DNA of 64,000 bases from Chitinophaga dinghuensis (GCF_003259435.1 NZ_QLMA01000001.1:682001-746000); one strand, 5' to 3'. Positions 44,648 through 54,195 are shown, counted from the first letter of the stretch. Translations and numbers: made by a program. The notes: a model not told the origin generated them from the letters alone.

Positions 44648-45682
44648 ATGGTCAATAAATCTGATGTAGGAATTGTATTGATGAATTTGGGCTCACCTGA
44701 TTCTACGGCTGTTCCGGATGTTAAAAAGTATTTGATGGAGTTTTTGATGGATAAACGTGTAATCGATTATCCATGGTTAATGCGCAAATTACTGGTGGGC
44801 GGTGTAATTGTTCCCAGGCGTGCACCCAAATCAGCGGAAGCTTATCAGTCCATCTGGTGGGAAGAAGGCTCCCCGCTAATGGTGCTTACAAAACAATTGC
44901 AGACAGCCGTGCAGCACGATATGGAGATGCCTGTGGAGATAGCCATGCGATATGGTAATCCTTCTCCGGAAGCGGCTTTCAATAAACTGTTAGCCGAGAA
45001 CCCGCAGCTGAAAGAGGTGGTGCTTTTGCCACTATATCCGCATTATGCTATGTCTTCCTATGAAACAGCCGCGGAGTATGCGAAAGAGATTTACCGTAAA
45101 AAGAAATACAAGTTCAAACTAACTATAGTACCTCCGTTCTATGACGAACCGGATTATATCCAGGCAGTAGCGGAAAGTATGCGTCCATATCTTCAGCAAG
45201 ATTATGACTATGTGCTTTTCAGTTATCATGGCGTACCGGTGAGGCATATACGAAAAGGAGATATTACCGGCAAACATTGTTTGCAGGTGAATGATTGTTG
45301 TCATGTGAAATCGCCCGCCCATGAGTTTTGTTATCGTCATCAGGTAACAATTACCGCCGAGCTGGTGGCAGAGAAACTGGGCCTTCCTAAAGATAAATGG
45401 GGCATTAGCTTCCAATCCCGTCTGGGGAAGGAAGAGTGGATACAACCTTATACTGCAGCCCGTTTTGAAGAGTTGCCGAAAGAGGGAAAGAAAAAGCTAT
45501 TGGTAGTATGCCCGGCTTTTGTATCCGATTGTCTGGAGACGCTGGAGGAGATTGCCGTTGAAGGGAAACATACATTTATGAGTAACGGAGGCGACAGCTT
45601 TACGATGATACCATGTTTGAATGTACACCCACTGTGGGTAAATGCGATCGTGAAATATTGTACGCAGTTGATAGAAAAGTAG
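44648..45682 (+). CDS. hemH: ferrochelatase
   Basis: It inserts iron into protoporphyrin IX. It has the catalytic histidine in FSYHGVP, the acidic face SDCLETLEEI near the C-terminus, and the N-terminal LMNLGSPDS. A cysteine-rich insert (KHCLQVNDCCHVKS...EFCYRHQ) follows the catalytic histidine; whether it binds a metal is unknown. With HemF and HemG in the same locus, the substrate is most likely protoporphyrin rather than coproporphyrin. 344 residues. Confidence 0.96.
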   Translation: MVNKSDVGIVLMNLGSPDSTAVPDVKKYLMEFLMDKRVIDYPWLMRKLLVGGVIVPRRAPKSAEAYQSIWWEEGSPLMVLTKQLQTAVQHDMEMPVEIAMRYGNPSPEAAFNKLLAENPQLKEVVLLPLYPHYAMSSYETAAEYAKEIYRKKKYKFKLTIVPPFYDEPDYIQAVAESMRPYLQQDYDYVLFSYHGVPVRHIRKGDITGKHCLQVNDCCHVKSPAHEFCYRHQVTITAELVAEKLGLPKDKWGISFQSRLGKEEWIQPYTAARFEELPKEGKKKLLVVCPAFVSDCLETLEEIAVEGKHTFMSNGGDSFTMIPCLNVHPLWVNAIVKYCTQLIEK

Positions 45683-45701
45683 AACGTAAAAGATTATCCT
45701 A

Positions 45702-47048
45702 ATGCCACAGCAACCCGTTTTAATCGTTGGAGCCGGATTATCCGGATTAAGCATCGCCTATGAGCTGCAGCAGCGCCAGATTCCTTATCTGGTGATGGAA
45801 GCGGCCGATCATGCAGGCGGAGTATTGAAGTCTTTGCAAATAGATGGATTTGAGCTGGATGCCGGCCCGAATTCGCTGGCTGCATCGCCGGAAATGTTTG
45901 CTTATCTCCAGCAACTGGGACTGGGCGATAAAATTTTGATGGCCGCAGCTGCCAGTAAAAACAGGTTCCTGGTAAGGAACCATACCCTTCATGCCGTTTC
46001 TCCACATCCTCTTAAGATAATCGGGTCTAAGTACCTGAGTCGCGCCAGCAAATGGAAATTATTTACAGAACGGTTTCGTACCTCTGTACCTCCGGCTGGG
46101 GAAGAATCTGTATCCGATTTTGTAACGCGTCGATTCAATAAAGAAATAGCCGACTATGTATTTGACCCGGTACTCTCTGGTATCTACGCTGGTAATCCAG
46201 ATAGGCTGAGTATTGGAGAAGTATTGCCCATGTTACCTCGCTGGGAGAAAGAATACGGTAGTATCACGAAAGGGCTGATGAAGGAAAAGGGCGCCATGGG
46301 CGGTAGAAAAATCATTAGTCTAAAAGGCGGAAATGCTGAACTGGCAAAGGCCTTGCTGGATAAGTTACAGACGCCGGTGAAATTCAACAGTGCCGTTAAT
46401 ACCATTCAATCTACCGCATCCGGATATGAAGTAGGGTATATAGAGAATGGAACCCTTTCTATTCAGGAATTCTCCCGCATCATCCTGACTACTCCGTCGT
46501 ATAGTACCGCCAATATGATAGCGCCATTGGATTTATCGCTGGCCGGCATATTGCAGGCGGTGGAATATCCTGAAATGGGCGTATTTCACCTGGGGTATGA
46601 TGCCAAAGCCATTGGCAATCCGGTAGACGGCTTTGGGTTCCTGGTGCCTAACAGAGAAAACCTGCATTTCCTCGGCGCTATTTGTAATGCGGCTATTTTT
46701 CCGGAGAAAGCGCCGGAAGGAAAGGTCTTGTTTACTGTATTTACAGGTGGGGCAAGACTACAGCATTACTTGCAGGCAGGCGATCCTGCGGTACTGCGCC
46801 AGCAGATTCTCAGCGAATTAAGTCAGATATTACATATTTCTGCTGCGCCTGTGATGCAGCATTTTACCATACTGAAAAAAGCAATTCCACAGCTGAATGT
46901 GGGTTATTCCCATCTGCGCACGGCTGTAGAGCAATTTGAACAAACCTGGCCAGGTATCCACATTGCCGGCAATTATGTAGAAGGAGTGGCTGTTCCCGCA
47001 CTGATACAGTATGCAGGCCAGCTTGCAGACAAGATCTCAAAAAATTAA
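45702..47048 (+). CDS. hemG: protoporphyrinogen oxidase (HemY type)
   Basis: An FAD-dependent enzyme that oxidises protoporphyrinogen IX with O2. It has the FAD dinucleotide-binding motif VLIVGAGLSGLSIAYEL, the EAADHAGG segment, PPO features such as FDPVLSGIYAGNPDRLS, and the C-terminal FAD-binding IHIAGNYVEGVAVP. It follows hemH by 19 bases and completes the pathway here. Names vary (hemG in Bacillus, hemY in other uses); the protein is the oxygen-dependent type, not the flavodoxin-like HemG of E. coli. Confidence 0.95.
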   Translation: MPQQPVLIVGAGLSGLSIAYELQQRQIPYLVMEAADHAGGVLKSLQIDGFELDAGPNSLAASPEMFAYLQQLGLGDKILMAAAASKNRFLVRNHTLHAVSPHPLKIIGSKYLSRASKWKLFTERFRTSVPPAGEESVSDFVTRRFNKEIADYVFDPVLSGIYAGNPDRLSIGEVLPMLPRWEKEYGSITKGLMKEKGAMGGRKIISLKGGNAELAKALLDKLQTPVKFNSAVNTIQSTASGYEVGYIENGTLSIQEFSRIILTTPSYSTANMIAPLDLSLAGILQAVEYPEMGVFHLGYDAKAIGNPVDGFGFLVPNRENLHFLGAICNAAIFPEKAPEGKVLFTVFTGGARLQHYLQAGDPAVLRQQILSELSQILHISAAPVMQHFTILKKAIPQLNVGYSHLRTAVEQFEQTWPGIHIAGNYVEGVAVPALIQYAGQLADKISKN

Positions 47049-47110
47049 TTCGGGGGAAAAAGAAATTGTGACACATTTTTTCTTTAAATTCCAATATAAT
47101 TTTCCACCAG

Positions 47111-48241
47111 ATGATTGTAGGAATTTTAAAAGAAAAAAACAGGGAAACCCGTGTTTCACTAGTCCCAGAAGTAGTGAAGCAATTGCAGCAGATGTCCGTA
47201 ACCGTGTGGGTGGAGCAAGGGGCCGGCGCTAGCGCTTTCTTTGATGACCAGCAGTATGTTGCTGCCGGAGCGGTGATTCGCTCCGAATCCGAGATCCTTT
47301 CCCAAGCGGATATTATCTGTGCTATTCACCCTCCAGGTGCGGAATTGTTAGCAACTATTCCTCCCGGGAAAATTGTGATCGGCGCCCTTCAACCACTTTA
47401 CCGGCCGCGGGAAGTGGAGCAATGGGCTTCCAGCAGTATTACCGCATTAAGTTTGGATGCTATTCCTCGTACTACACGTGCACAGAGTATGGACGTGCTG
47501 AGTTCCCAGGCGAATATCGCCGGTTATAAGGCTGTCTTGCTGGCTGCGTATACCTATAGTCGTTATTTTCCCATGTTTATGACTGCGGCAGGCAGTATTG
47601 CGCCCGCCAAAGTACTGATACTGGGGGCCGGCGTGGCCGGGCTCCAGGCCATTGCTACTGCCCGCAGGCTGGGAGCAGTGGTAGAGGTATTTGATACCCG
47701 GCCTGCTGTGAAGGAAGAAGTGATGAGTCTTGGCGCTAAATTCGTTGAAGTGGAAGGAGCGGCAGATGCTTCTGCTGCCGGCGGTTATGCTGTGGAACAA
47801 TCGGCTGACTATCAGCGGCTTCAACAACAACGAATTGCAGAAAGCACGGCCAAAGCAGACATCATCATTACAACCGCCCAGATACCCGGAAAAAAAGCGC
47901 CCGTATTGATTACAGCAGAAATGCTGGATAATATGCGTGCCGGCGCCGTGATTGTTGACCTGGCTGCAGCCACCGGAGGTAATACCGCAGCCACCCGGAA
48001 CAATGAAAATTATCTGCACAACGGAGTAACTATCATTGGAGACTCCAACCTGGCTGCTACTATGCCATCCGACGCAAGTAAACTCTATGCCAGGAACCTC
48101 TTGAATTTCCTGAAACTGATACTTACCAAAGAAGGAAAACTGGACATTAATTTCAATGATGACATCGTTGCAGGAGCCTGCATCACGCATAACGGAGAAA
48201 TCGTGAATGAGCGCGTGAAAGGAATGTTGCAGCCCGCATAG
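47111..48241 (+). CDS. pntAA: NAD(P) transhydrogenase, alpha subunit domain I (NAD-binding)
   Basis: The cytosolic NAD(H)-binding part of the proton-translocating transhydrogenase that makes NADPH from NADH. It has the AlaDH/PNT N-terminal domain (GILKEKNRETRVSLVPEVV) and the NAD-binding Rossmann core VLILGAGVAGLQAIATARRLGA, with the RTTRAQSMDVLSSQANIAGYKAV motif. At 376 residues the membrane part is split off as pntAB, the usual arrangement in three-subunit enzymes. It starts 62 bases after hemG, on the same strand. Confidence 0.95.
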   Translation: MIVGILKEKNRETRVSLVPEVVKQLQQMSVTVWVEQGAGASAFFDDQQYVAAGAVIRSESEILSQADIICAIHPPGAELLATIPPGKIVIGALQPLYRPREVEQWASSSITALSLDAIPRTTRAQSMDVLSSQANIAGYKAVLLAAYTYSRYFPMFMTAAGSIAPAKVLILGAGVAGLQAIATARRLGAVVEVFDTRPAVKEEVMSLGAKFVEVEGAADASAAGGYAVEQSADYQRLQQQRIAESTAKADIIITTAQIPGKKAPVLITAEMLDNMRAGAVIVDLAAATGGNTAATRNNENYLHNGVTIIGDSNLAATMPSDASKLYARNLLNFLKLILTKEGKLDINFNDDIVAGACITHNGEIVNERVKGMLQPA

Positions 48242-48296
48242 ACTGTCATCTCCCTATATAATCATTCCACATCCGAACAATATAAAAACATCAGCA

Positions 48297-48614
48297 ATGG
48301 AACAGGTATCCGTATTTATTCAGCAGCACATAGAACTAATTTATGTGGTGATATTGTCTGTTTTCCTGGGGATAGAAGTGATATCCCGCGTGCCTTCCGT
48401 ATTGCATACGCCGTTGATGAGTGGCGCTAATGCGATTCATGGAGTGGTCATCATTGGCGCTATCATCGTGATGGGGAAGGCTGAACCAGGCAACTATCTG
48501 GCGCTGATACTAGGATTCCTGGCAGTCATATTAGGAACGATCAATGTGGTGGGAGGATTCGTTGTAACGGATCGCATGCTGGAGATGTTCAAAAATAAGA
48601 AGGATAAAAAATAA
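48297..48614 (+). CDS. pntAB: NAD(P) transhydrogenase, alpha subunit membrane part
   Basis: 105 residues with three or four membrane segments. The family signature VFLGIEVISRVPSVLHTPLMSGANAIHGV is present, as is LALILGFLAVILGTINVVGGFVVTDRML. It is part of the proton channel between the NAD-binding and NADP-binding subunits. Confidence 0.95.
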   Translation: MEQVSVFIQQHIELIYVVILSVFLGIEVISRVPSVLHTPLMSGANAIHGVVIIGAIIVMGKAEPGNYLALILGFLAVILGTINVVGGFVVTDRMLEMFKNKKDKK

Positions 48615-48626
48615 AAGTCATAGCTT

Positions 48627-50177
48627 ATGTCCAGCATACTATCTGTTATTTATCTGATTGGCTCTGTTACATTCATACTCGGACTGAAGATGCTAAGTAA
48701 ACCAGATACTGCCCGTAAAGGCAATCTGGTGGCTGCTTCTGGAATGACGCTGGCCATACTGGGAACCATATTTCTCTATAAACCTGAAGGACAATCCCTC
48801 CATAATTACGGTTGGATATTCGCCGGTCTGCTCATTGGTACGGTGATCGGCGTAATGGCTGCCAAAAAAGTGAAAATGACCGCCATGCCTGAAATGGTGA
48901 GTATGTTCAACGGAATGGGAGGCGCTTGTGCCGCCCTGATTTCCATCGTAGAATTCAATCATCTTCAGGGAAATAATACTTCCGCGATGGCGGCTGCCAT
49001 GCAACATGTGCAGCAAGCAGGCCAGATGCTGGAACAATTGGGCCAGGGACAGTTCTCCGAACAAAGGGAACTACTACAGTCTCTTTTCCAGGTCGATTAT
49101 AGAGGAACGCTGCTGATTATTGTATTGGGACTGATTATCGGATCCGTATCCTTTGCTGGTAGCGTGATTGCCTGGGGGAAGCTGAATGGAAGCGTGAAGG
49201 ATTTCTCTTTTTCAGGGCAACATATTGTCAATCTGGTTGTACTCGGACTCATTGTGATACTGGCGGCAGTATTGCTGATAGATGTCAATAACACTTTACC
49301 ACTGTGGTCTCATGGAAAGACGGCTGCTACCGGTTTCAACCTCGTATTTTATGGACTGCTGTTATTATCGCTACTCTATGGCGTGTTGTTCGTGTTGCCC
49401 ATCGGGGGCGCGGATATGCCTGTAGTAATATCATTACTGAACTCCTTTACGGGAGTGGCAGCGGCTTGCGGCGGTTTCCTCTATGATAATCCCGTTATGC
49501 TGACAGGCGGTATACTGGTAGGTTCAGCAGGTACTATCCTGACCATCCTCATGTGTAAAGCCATGAATCGTTCGCTGAAGAATGTACTGATTGGTTCATT
49601 TGGCGGTAGTAAAGCCGGACCTGCTGGCGGCACAAAAGATCAGGGATCGTATAAAGAAATTTCGCTCTCAGATGCGGCAGTGGTGCTGGCTTATGCGAAT
49701 AAAGTAATGGTTGTACCCGGATATGGCCTCGCTGTAGCGCAAGCCCAGCACGTATGTCATGAACTGGAAAAGCTGCTGGAAGAGAAAGGGGTAGAGGTGA
49801 AATATGCAATTCACCCAGTGGCAGGCCGTATGCCAGGCCATATGAACGTATTGCTGGCAGAAGCAGATGTGCCTTATGAAAAGCTGCTGGAGATGGAAGA
49901 GGCCAATGCAGAACTGCCTACTACAGATGCTGTATTGGTTTTAGGGGCCAATGACGTCGTGAATCCGGCTGCTAAAAACGATGCTACCAGTCCCATCTAC
50001 GGTATGCCTATCCTGGAAGTGGAGAACGCCAAAGTGGTCATTGTGAATAAACGCAGTATGAAACCCGGATATGCCGGTATCGAAAATGATTTGTTTTTCC
50101 AGCCTAAAACCTCCATGCTTTTTGGAGATGCCAAACAGATGTTACAGCAGCTGGTGGCCGAAATAAAGCAGGTATAA
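48627..50177 (+). CDS. pntB: NAD(P) transhydrogenase, beta subunit
   Basis: A polytopic membrane domain followed by the NADP-binding domain III (VVPGYGLAVAQAQHVCHELEKLLEEKG, HPVAGRMPGHMNVLLAEADVPY, DAVLVLGANDVVNPAA). At 516 residues it is about 50 longer than E. coli PntB. The extra material is a Q/E-rich stretch at about 114-157 (NNTSAMAAAMQHVQQAGQ...EQRELLQSLF) in the loop after the EMVSMFNGMGGACAALIS motif. It is 12 bases after pntAB. No terminator hairpin follows; the next gene has its own promoter. Confidence 0.95.
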   Translation: MSSILSVIYLIGSVTFILGLKMLSKPDTARKGNLVAASGMTLAILGTIFLYKPEGQSLHNYGWIFAGLLIGTVIGVMAAKKVKMTAMPEMVSMFNGMGGACAALISIVEFNHLQGNNTSAMAAAMQHVQQAGQMLEQLGQGQFSEQRELLQSLFQVDYRGTLLIIVLGLIIGSVSFAGSVIAWGKLNGSVKDFSFSGQHIVNLVVLGLIVILAAVLLIDVNNTLPLWSHGKTAATGFNLVFYGLLLLSLLYGVLFVLPIGGADMPVVISLLNSFTGVAAACGGFLYDNPVMLTGGILVGSAGTILTILMCKAMNRSLKNVLIGSFGGSKAGPAGGTKDQGSYKEISLSDAAVVLAYANKVMVVPGYGLAVAQAQHVCHELEKLLEEKGVEVKYAIHPVAGRMPGHMNVLLAEADVPYEKLLEMEEANAELPTTDAVLVLGANDVVNPAAKNDATSPIYGMPILEVENAKVVIVNKRSMKPGYAGIENDLFFQPKTSMLFGDAKQMLQQLVAEIKQV

Positions 50178-50207
50178 TTGTCGACGCGGATGTTTTGTTT
50201 ACATTTG
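50178..50207 (+). promoter_or_regulatory. promoter of the RsmF-like gene
   Basis: TTG (50178-50180), overlapping the end of pntB, a 19-base spacer and TACATTTG (50200-50207), followed by the TTG start at 50222. Confidence 0.65.
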
Positions 50208-50221
50208 CGAAAAACAGTTCA

Positions 50222-51622
50222 TTGTCTAATACATTACCATCTGCACTTATTGCATCATTGGAAGGATTGCCTGGTTTCGACAGGGAGTCTTTTTTGCGTG
50301 TGCATGCATCTGCTGAAAAAATCACGTCTCTTCGATTAAATCCACATAAACTAACTACTGCCGGGCAACAAGCCGCAGTACTGGAATCGCTTTCTGCCAG
50401 CGGGGTGACGCGTGTTCCCTGGAGTGAGCAAGGCTATTATCTTCCACAGCGGCCTTCTTTTACACTGGATCCCTATTTCCATGCCGGCGCTTATTATGTG
50501 CAGGAAGCTTCTTCTATGTTCGTAGAGCAGGCATTGCGGGCTACAGTAGACCTGGATGCGGAACTGCGTGTGCTTGATCTTTGTGCAGCTCCTGGCGGAA
50601 AATCTACCTTATTGCAATCGCTGATCTCGGAACAAAGTTTGCTGGTATCGAATGAGGTGATTAAGCCGAGAGCCGCTTTACTGGCAGATAATATTACCAA
50701 GTGGGGGAGTGCTAATGTGGTGGTGAGTAATAACGATCCGCGGGATTTTAGTCGCCTCCCCGGATACTTCGATGTAGTGGTGATTGACGCTCCTTGTTCC
50801 GGTTCAGGTTTGTTCCGCAGAGACCCGGATTTGATACCGGAGTGGTCGCCGGAAAACGTAACGCTTTGCAGTCAGCGTCAGCAGCGTATTCTGGCGGATG
50901 TATTGCCTGCGTTGAAAGAGGATGGCATCCTGATTTACTCCACCTGTTCCTTCTCCAGGGAAGAAGATGAACAAATATTGGATTGGTTATCGGAGCATTT
51001 TGACCTGGAGAATGTGGAAGTGCCATTGAAAGAAGAGTGGCATATCGTTTCCGCTGTATCTTCCCAAAATTGCACGGGGTATCGCTTTTATCCGGATAAG
51101 CTACAAGGGGAAGGCTTCTTCATTGCCTGTTTCCGGAAGAAAAACGGGGAGCAGCCACGTAAGTTCAAAGAGCAGAAGAATACCTTCCTGGGAGCAAAAG
51201 AAAGACCGAGATTGAATGACTGGATCATTGGCCCTGAGCAGTATGAATTTCTGATGCATCAGGAAGATGTATTAATTTTACCAAAAAATTTAGCAAAAGA
51301 TATTTCACTGTTACAGCAACAGTTGTATATTCGCAAAGCGGGTGTGAAAGCCGGACAATTAGGACAGAAGGAATTAATACCCGATCATCAGCTCGCTGCG
51401 AGTACCTTGGTATCTGCCAACATACCAGGGGTTAACCTGAGCTTGCAGGAAGCGTTGCATTATCTGCGTAAAGAAGATCCAGGCATTCGTGCCGATGTGA
51501 AAGGCTGGGTATTGATGCGTTACGAAGATATGAACCTGGGATGGGCGAAAATTCTGCCCAACAGGATTAACAATTATTATCCGAAAGAACTGAGAATTCT
51601 GAAAGATATAAACGGATTGTAA
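50222..51622 (+). CDS. RsmF/NOL1-family RNA cytosine-C5 methyltransferase
   Basis: 466 residues from a TTG start at 50222 (MSNTLPSALIASLEGLPGFD). The first ATG comes only after the N-terminal domain, and the frame from TTG 50195 begins inside the -7 box. SAM motif LDLCAAPGGKSTLLQSL, the PCSG motif DAPCSGSGLFRRD and the catalytic YSTCSF identify the NOP2/Sun group; two cysteines act in turn. The C-terminal part after about 310 fits the RsmF-type RNA-binding extension. The likely substrate is 16S rRNA, but tRNA is not excluded. Confidence 0.9.
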   Translation: MSNTLPSALIASLEGLPGFDRESFLRVHASAEKITSLRLNPHKLTTAGQQAAVLESLSASGVTRVPWSEQGYYLPQRPSFTLDPYFHAGAYYVQEASSMFVEQALRATVDLDAELRVLDLCAAPGGKSTLLQSLISEQSLLVSNEVIKPRAALLADNITKWGSANVVVSNNDPRDFSRLPGYFDVVVIDAPCSGSGLFRRDPDLIPEWSPENVTLCSQRQQRILADVLPALKEDGILIYSTCSFSREEDEQILDWLSEHFDLENVEVPLKEEWHIVSAVSSQNCTGYRFYPDKLQGEGFFIACFRKKNGEQPRKFKEQKNTFLGAKERPRLNDWIIGPEQYEFLMHQEDVLILPKNLAKDISLLQQQLYIRKAGVKAGQLGQKELIPDHQLAASTLVSANIPGVNLSLQEALHYLRKEDPGIRADVKGWVLMRYEDMNLGWAKILPNRINNYYPKELRILKDINGL

Positions 51623-51718
51623 CTATACTACGGGCTGCAATTTTTTCGTTTGTAATTCAAGCAGATTGTCAGGAATTAAGATTAATTTATTGCCCGAAAA
51701 AGTATAAAAAGAGTTAGT

Positions 51719-52699
51719 ATGTTAAAATCGATTCTATCAATTGCCTTATTTGGTTTGAGCGCAGGAGTAGTGAAGGCACAGGACACGCTGCAGGTAATGG
51801 GTACTAGCCCTGATCTGTACATAAGCCATATCGTAAAGAAAGGAGAAAACTTTTATAGTCTCAGCCGTACTTACGGTGTTCCTCCAAAAGAGATTGCTAC
51901 CGTTAACAATACTTCCATGGATCATGGATTACAACTAGGACATAGTTTACATATTCCACTGACAGCAGCTAACTTTTCTCAAAAAGCAGATGCCAGCGGA
52001 ACCCCTGTTTATCACAAAGTGACAGACAAGGAAACATTATATCGTGTCTCTGTAAATCATAATAAAGTGCCATTGGAGAATATTCGTCAATGGAATAATT
52101 TTTCTGGTGATGGCCTGAAAAAAGATAGCTACATCGTTATCGGTTTTCTCAAAGCAGGCGGTAGCGCAGGATCTGCGCCAGTTGCAGCTGCTAAGAAAGA
52201 AATGCCAGCAGAACCAGTAGCAGAACCAGTGGAGAAACCACAACCAGCTTTACCTGCACCTAAAAAAGAATCAGCAAAGAAAGAAGCTGAGCCTCGCCCA
52301 GTACAGGAACAATCCGAACAGATTGCAGATGCGCCTACTACCTCCGCGCCTGCACCTGCAAGAACCCCGGTTGCTGTAGCCAATGGTGAAAACTTTGAAG
52401 AAGTATATAATCAACAAACCAGCAACGGTAAGAAAGCGAATGGTGAAAAAGGCCCTGGTACCTGGTTTAAGAGCAACGCGGTAGGTAAATATTATGCTTT
52501 GCATAATACAGCTCCTCGCGGTACAATCATTAAAGTAACCAATCCGCTCAATGGTAAATCCATCTATGCAAAAGTACTGGATGTAATTCCTCAGATGAAA
52601 GCCAATGCTGGCCTGATCATCAAACTGAGCGACAGTGCACAGGATGCATTGGGTAGTAATGAAAGCCGCTTCTATTGTGAGCTGAGTTACGAGAAGTAA
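51719..52699 (+). CDS. exported protein with two LysM domains and a double-psi barrel
   Basis: 326 residues with a signal peptide (about 1-20). LysM 1 at about 36-80 (HIVKKGENFYSLSRTYGV) and LysM 2 at about 98-143 (HKVTDKETLYRVSVNHNKV) should bind peptidoglycan. A proline/alanine/lysine/glutamate linker follows (about 150-225), then a C-terminal RlpA-like double-psi beta-barrel (GKYYALHNTAPRGTIIKVTNP, YAKVLDVIPQMKANAGLIIKLS). The conserved RlpA catalytic aspartate-histidine set is not clear, so binding rather than cleavage is possible. Single gene with its own terminator. Confidence 0.9.
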   Translation: MLKSILSIALFGLSAGVVKAQDTLQVMGTSPDLYISHIVKKGENFYSLSRTYGVPPKEIATVNNTSMDHGLQLGHSLHIPLTAANFSQKADASGTPVYHKVTDKETLYRVSVNHNKVPLENIRQWNNFSGDGLKKDSYIVIGFLKAGGSAGSAPVAAAKKEMPAEPVAEPVEKPQPALPAPKKESAKKEAEPRPVQEQSEQIADAPTTSAPAPARTPVAVANGENFEEVYNQQTSNGKKANGEKGPGTWFKSNAVGKYYALHNTAPRGTIIKVTNPLNGKSIYAKVLDVIPQMKANAGLIIKLSDSAQDALGSNESRFYCELSYEK

Positions 52700-52730
52700 T
52701 TTTAAGAAGACATTATATATTCGAAGCGCA

Positions 52731-52763
52731 TCCGTCTCTGCTTAGCAGAGACGGATTTTTTTT
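52731..52763 (+). terminator. terminator of the LysM gene
   Basis: 11-base perfect arms (52731-52741 and 52745-52755, TCCGTCTCTGC type), 3-base loop, then a run of eight T. Confidence 0.92.
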
Positions 52764-52901
52764 GTTTTAAGATTTATCTAGTATAAAATCGCCATAAAGC
52801 GGCTAATATATGAGAAGGCATAGCTTTTGATTTGTCCTACCTTTCGCGCCTGCTGAAACCCTCTGCTGATAAAGGATCAAAAGCAGTTAAATGCTCTGGG
52901 T

Positions 52902-54122
52902 ATGAAAACAATCCATTTTACCATTCTTATTTTTCTTACGCAATTCTCTTTGATAGCTGCTGTATGTGGGCAAGTTACTCCTCATAAAATCGCAGCCATT
53001 CATCCTGAAAATGCGGATTACAACGATCTGCATTTTCTGAGAGAAGAACTAAAGGATGTACGCATTATTGGACTGGGAGAACAAAGTCATGGTGATGGTG
53101 CAACATTTGAAGCTAAGGTGCGACTAATTAAATATCTCCATGAGGAGCTTGGATATAATGTCATTGCCTTTGAAAGCGGATTATATGATTGCACTAAGGC
53201 CAATGAAATAATGGAAGCAGGGGGCGGTGCTAATGAAAATATTTTTAAAGCCATATTCGACACGTGGAATTGTGAAGAAGTAAGAAAGCTAGCGGATTAT
53301 ATGGACGAATGCCGGAAAAAAGGACAGCCGTTAACGTTAGCTGGCTTTGATTGCCAACTGGCAGGGGATTTTGCAAAGAAAGATTTTATCACAGACTTCA
53401 CTCAGTTTATTAACACAACAGCATTGGCAACTCGACAGCCCATTCTGGAAGATGAGATCACTTTTGCTGATGCGCTCAGAAAGCATATCAAATTCTCTAA
53501 TTTTTTCACGAAATTATCTGCTGCAGACACGACTATATTGTTTAATACCATTAGTAGGCTTCAGCAAGCTATTGCCACTCATCATCTCGCTGGAAAAGAG
53601 ATCGCTTACTGGTTACAGATAGCCGATAATATCCTGGTGGATTACAGAAGGAAATATGGGAATTTCTCTCTTCGTGACTCCATTATGGCAAGTAATTTAA
53701 CGCTAGCTACAAATACCATTTTTAAAGAGAAGAAAATAATACTGTGGGCAGCGTCTTCTCATCTTGCATACAATGTCAACCTGGTTGCAGACAAGGATTT
53801 TCGTAAATCATCCATGGGGAATGATTTGCGGAAATCATTTGGTGCTGCCTATTACTGCATGCTGTTTACTTCTTATACTGGTAAAGCGAAAGTTGGATTT
53901 CTAAATCTGAAAGTGGGACAACCGGCTAAAGATGGTCTGGAATCATATCTTAAAACGATCATGCAGGACTATGGTTATGTAAGTCTGCGTAACAGGACTG
54001 CGGATTTATGTTCGCACGGGGCTAACGCCAAAGTATTTGGACATAAAGCGTTGAACATGGATCTCTGTCATATGGCGGATGGCGTTTTTTATATTGAAAA
54101 AATGACGCCTGTCAGGTATTAA
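52902..54122 (+). CDS. erythromycin-esterase-family protein, exported
   Basis: 406 residues with a signal peptide ending near AAVCGQ (23). The family core is present: IGLGEQSHGDGATFEAKVRLIKYLHEELGYNVIAFESG, with E60, H63 and E70 in the positions used by Ere-type enzymes, and LAGFDCQLAGDF. Ere enzymes open macrolide lactones, but many homologues have unknown substrates, so resistance cannot be claimed. An export signal is unusual for the cytosolic EreA/EreB type. Codon use does not stand out, so I see no sign of recent transfer. Confidence 0.82.
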   Translation: MKTIHFTILIFLTQFSLIAAVCGQVTPHKIAAIHPENADYNDLHFLREELKDVRIIGLGEQSHGDGATFEAKVRLIKYLHEELGYNVIAFESGLYDCTKANEIMEAGGGANENIFKAIFDTWNCEEVRKLADYMDECRKKGQPLTLAGFDCQLAGDFAKKDFITDFTQFINTTALATRQPILEDEITFADALRKHIKFSNFFTKLSAADTTILFNTISRLQQAIATHHLAGKEIAYWLQIADNILVDYRRKYGNFSLRDSIMASNLTLATNTIFKEKKIILWAASSHLAYNVNLVADKDFRKSSMGNDLRKSFGAAYYCMLFTSYTGKAKVGFLNLKVGQPAKDGLESYLKTIMQDYGYVSLRNRTADLCSHGANAKVFGHKALNMDLCHMADGVFYIEKMTPVRY

Positions 54123-54166
54123 GGTTGCTTTTATGGGGCTTGTAGTACTCCTAAATACTAAAAACA

Positions 54167-54195
54167 ACAGGCTGCAGATACCATCTGCAGCCTGT
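54167..54195 (-). terminator. terminator of fmt
   Basis: 13-base perfect arms (54167-54179 and 54183-54195, ACAGGCTGCAGAT type) with a 3-base loop; on the minus strand a TTGTTTTTAG run follows. It also lies downstream of the Ere gene, though no T run exists on the plus side. Confidence 0.75.
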
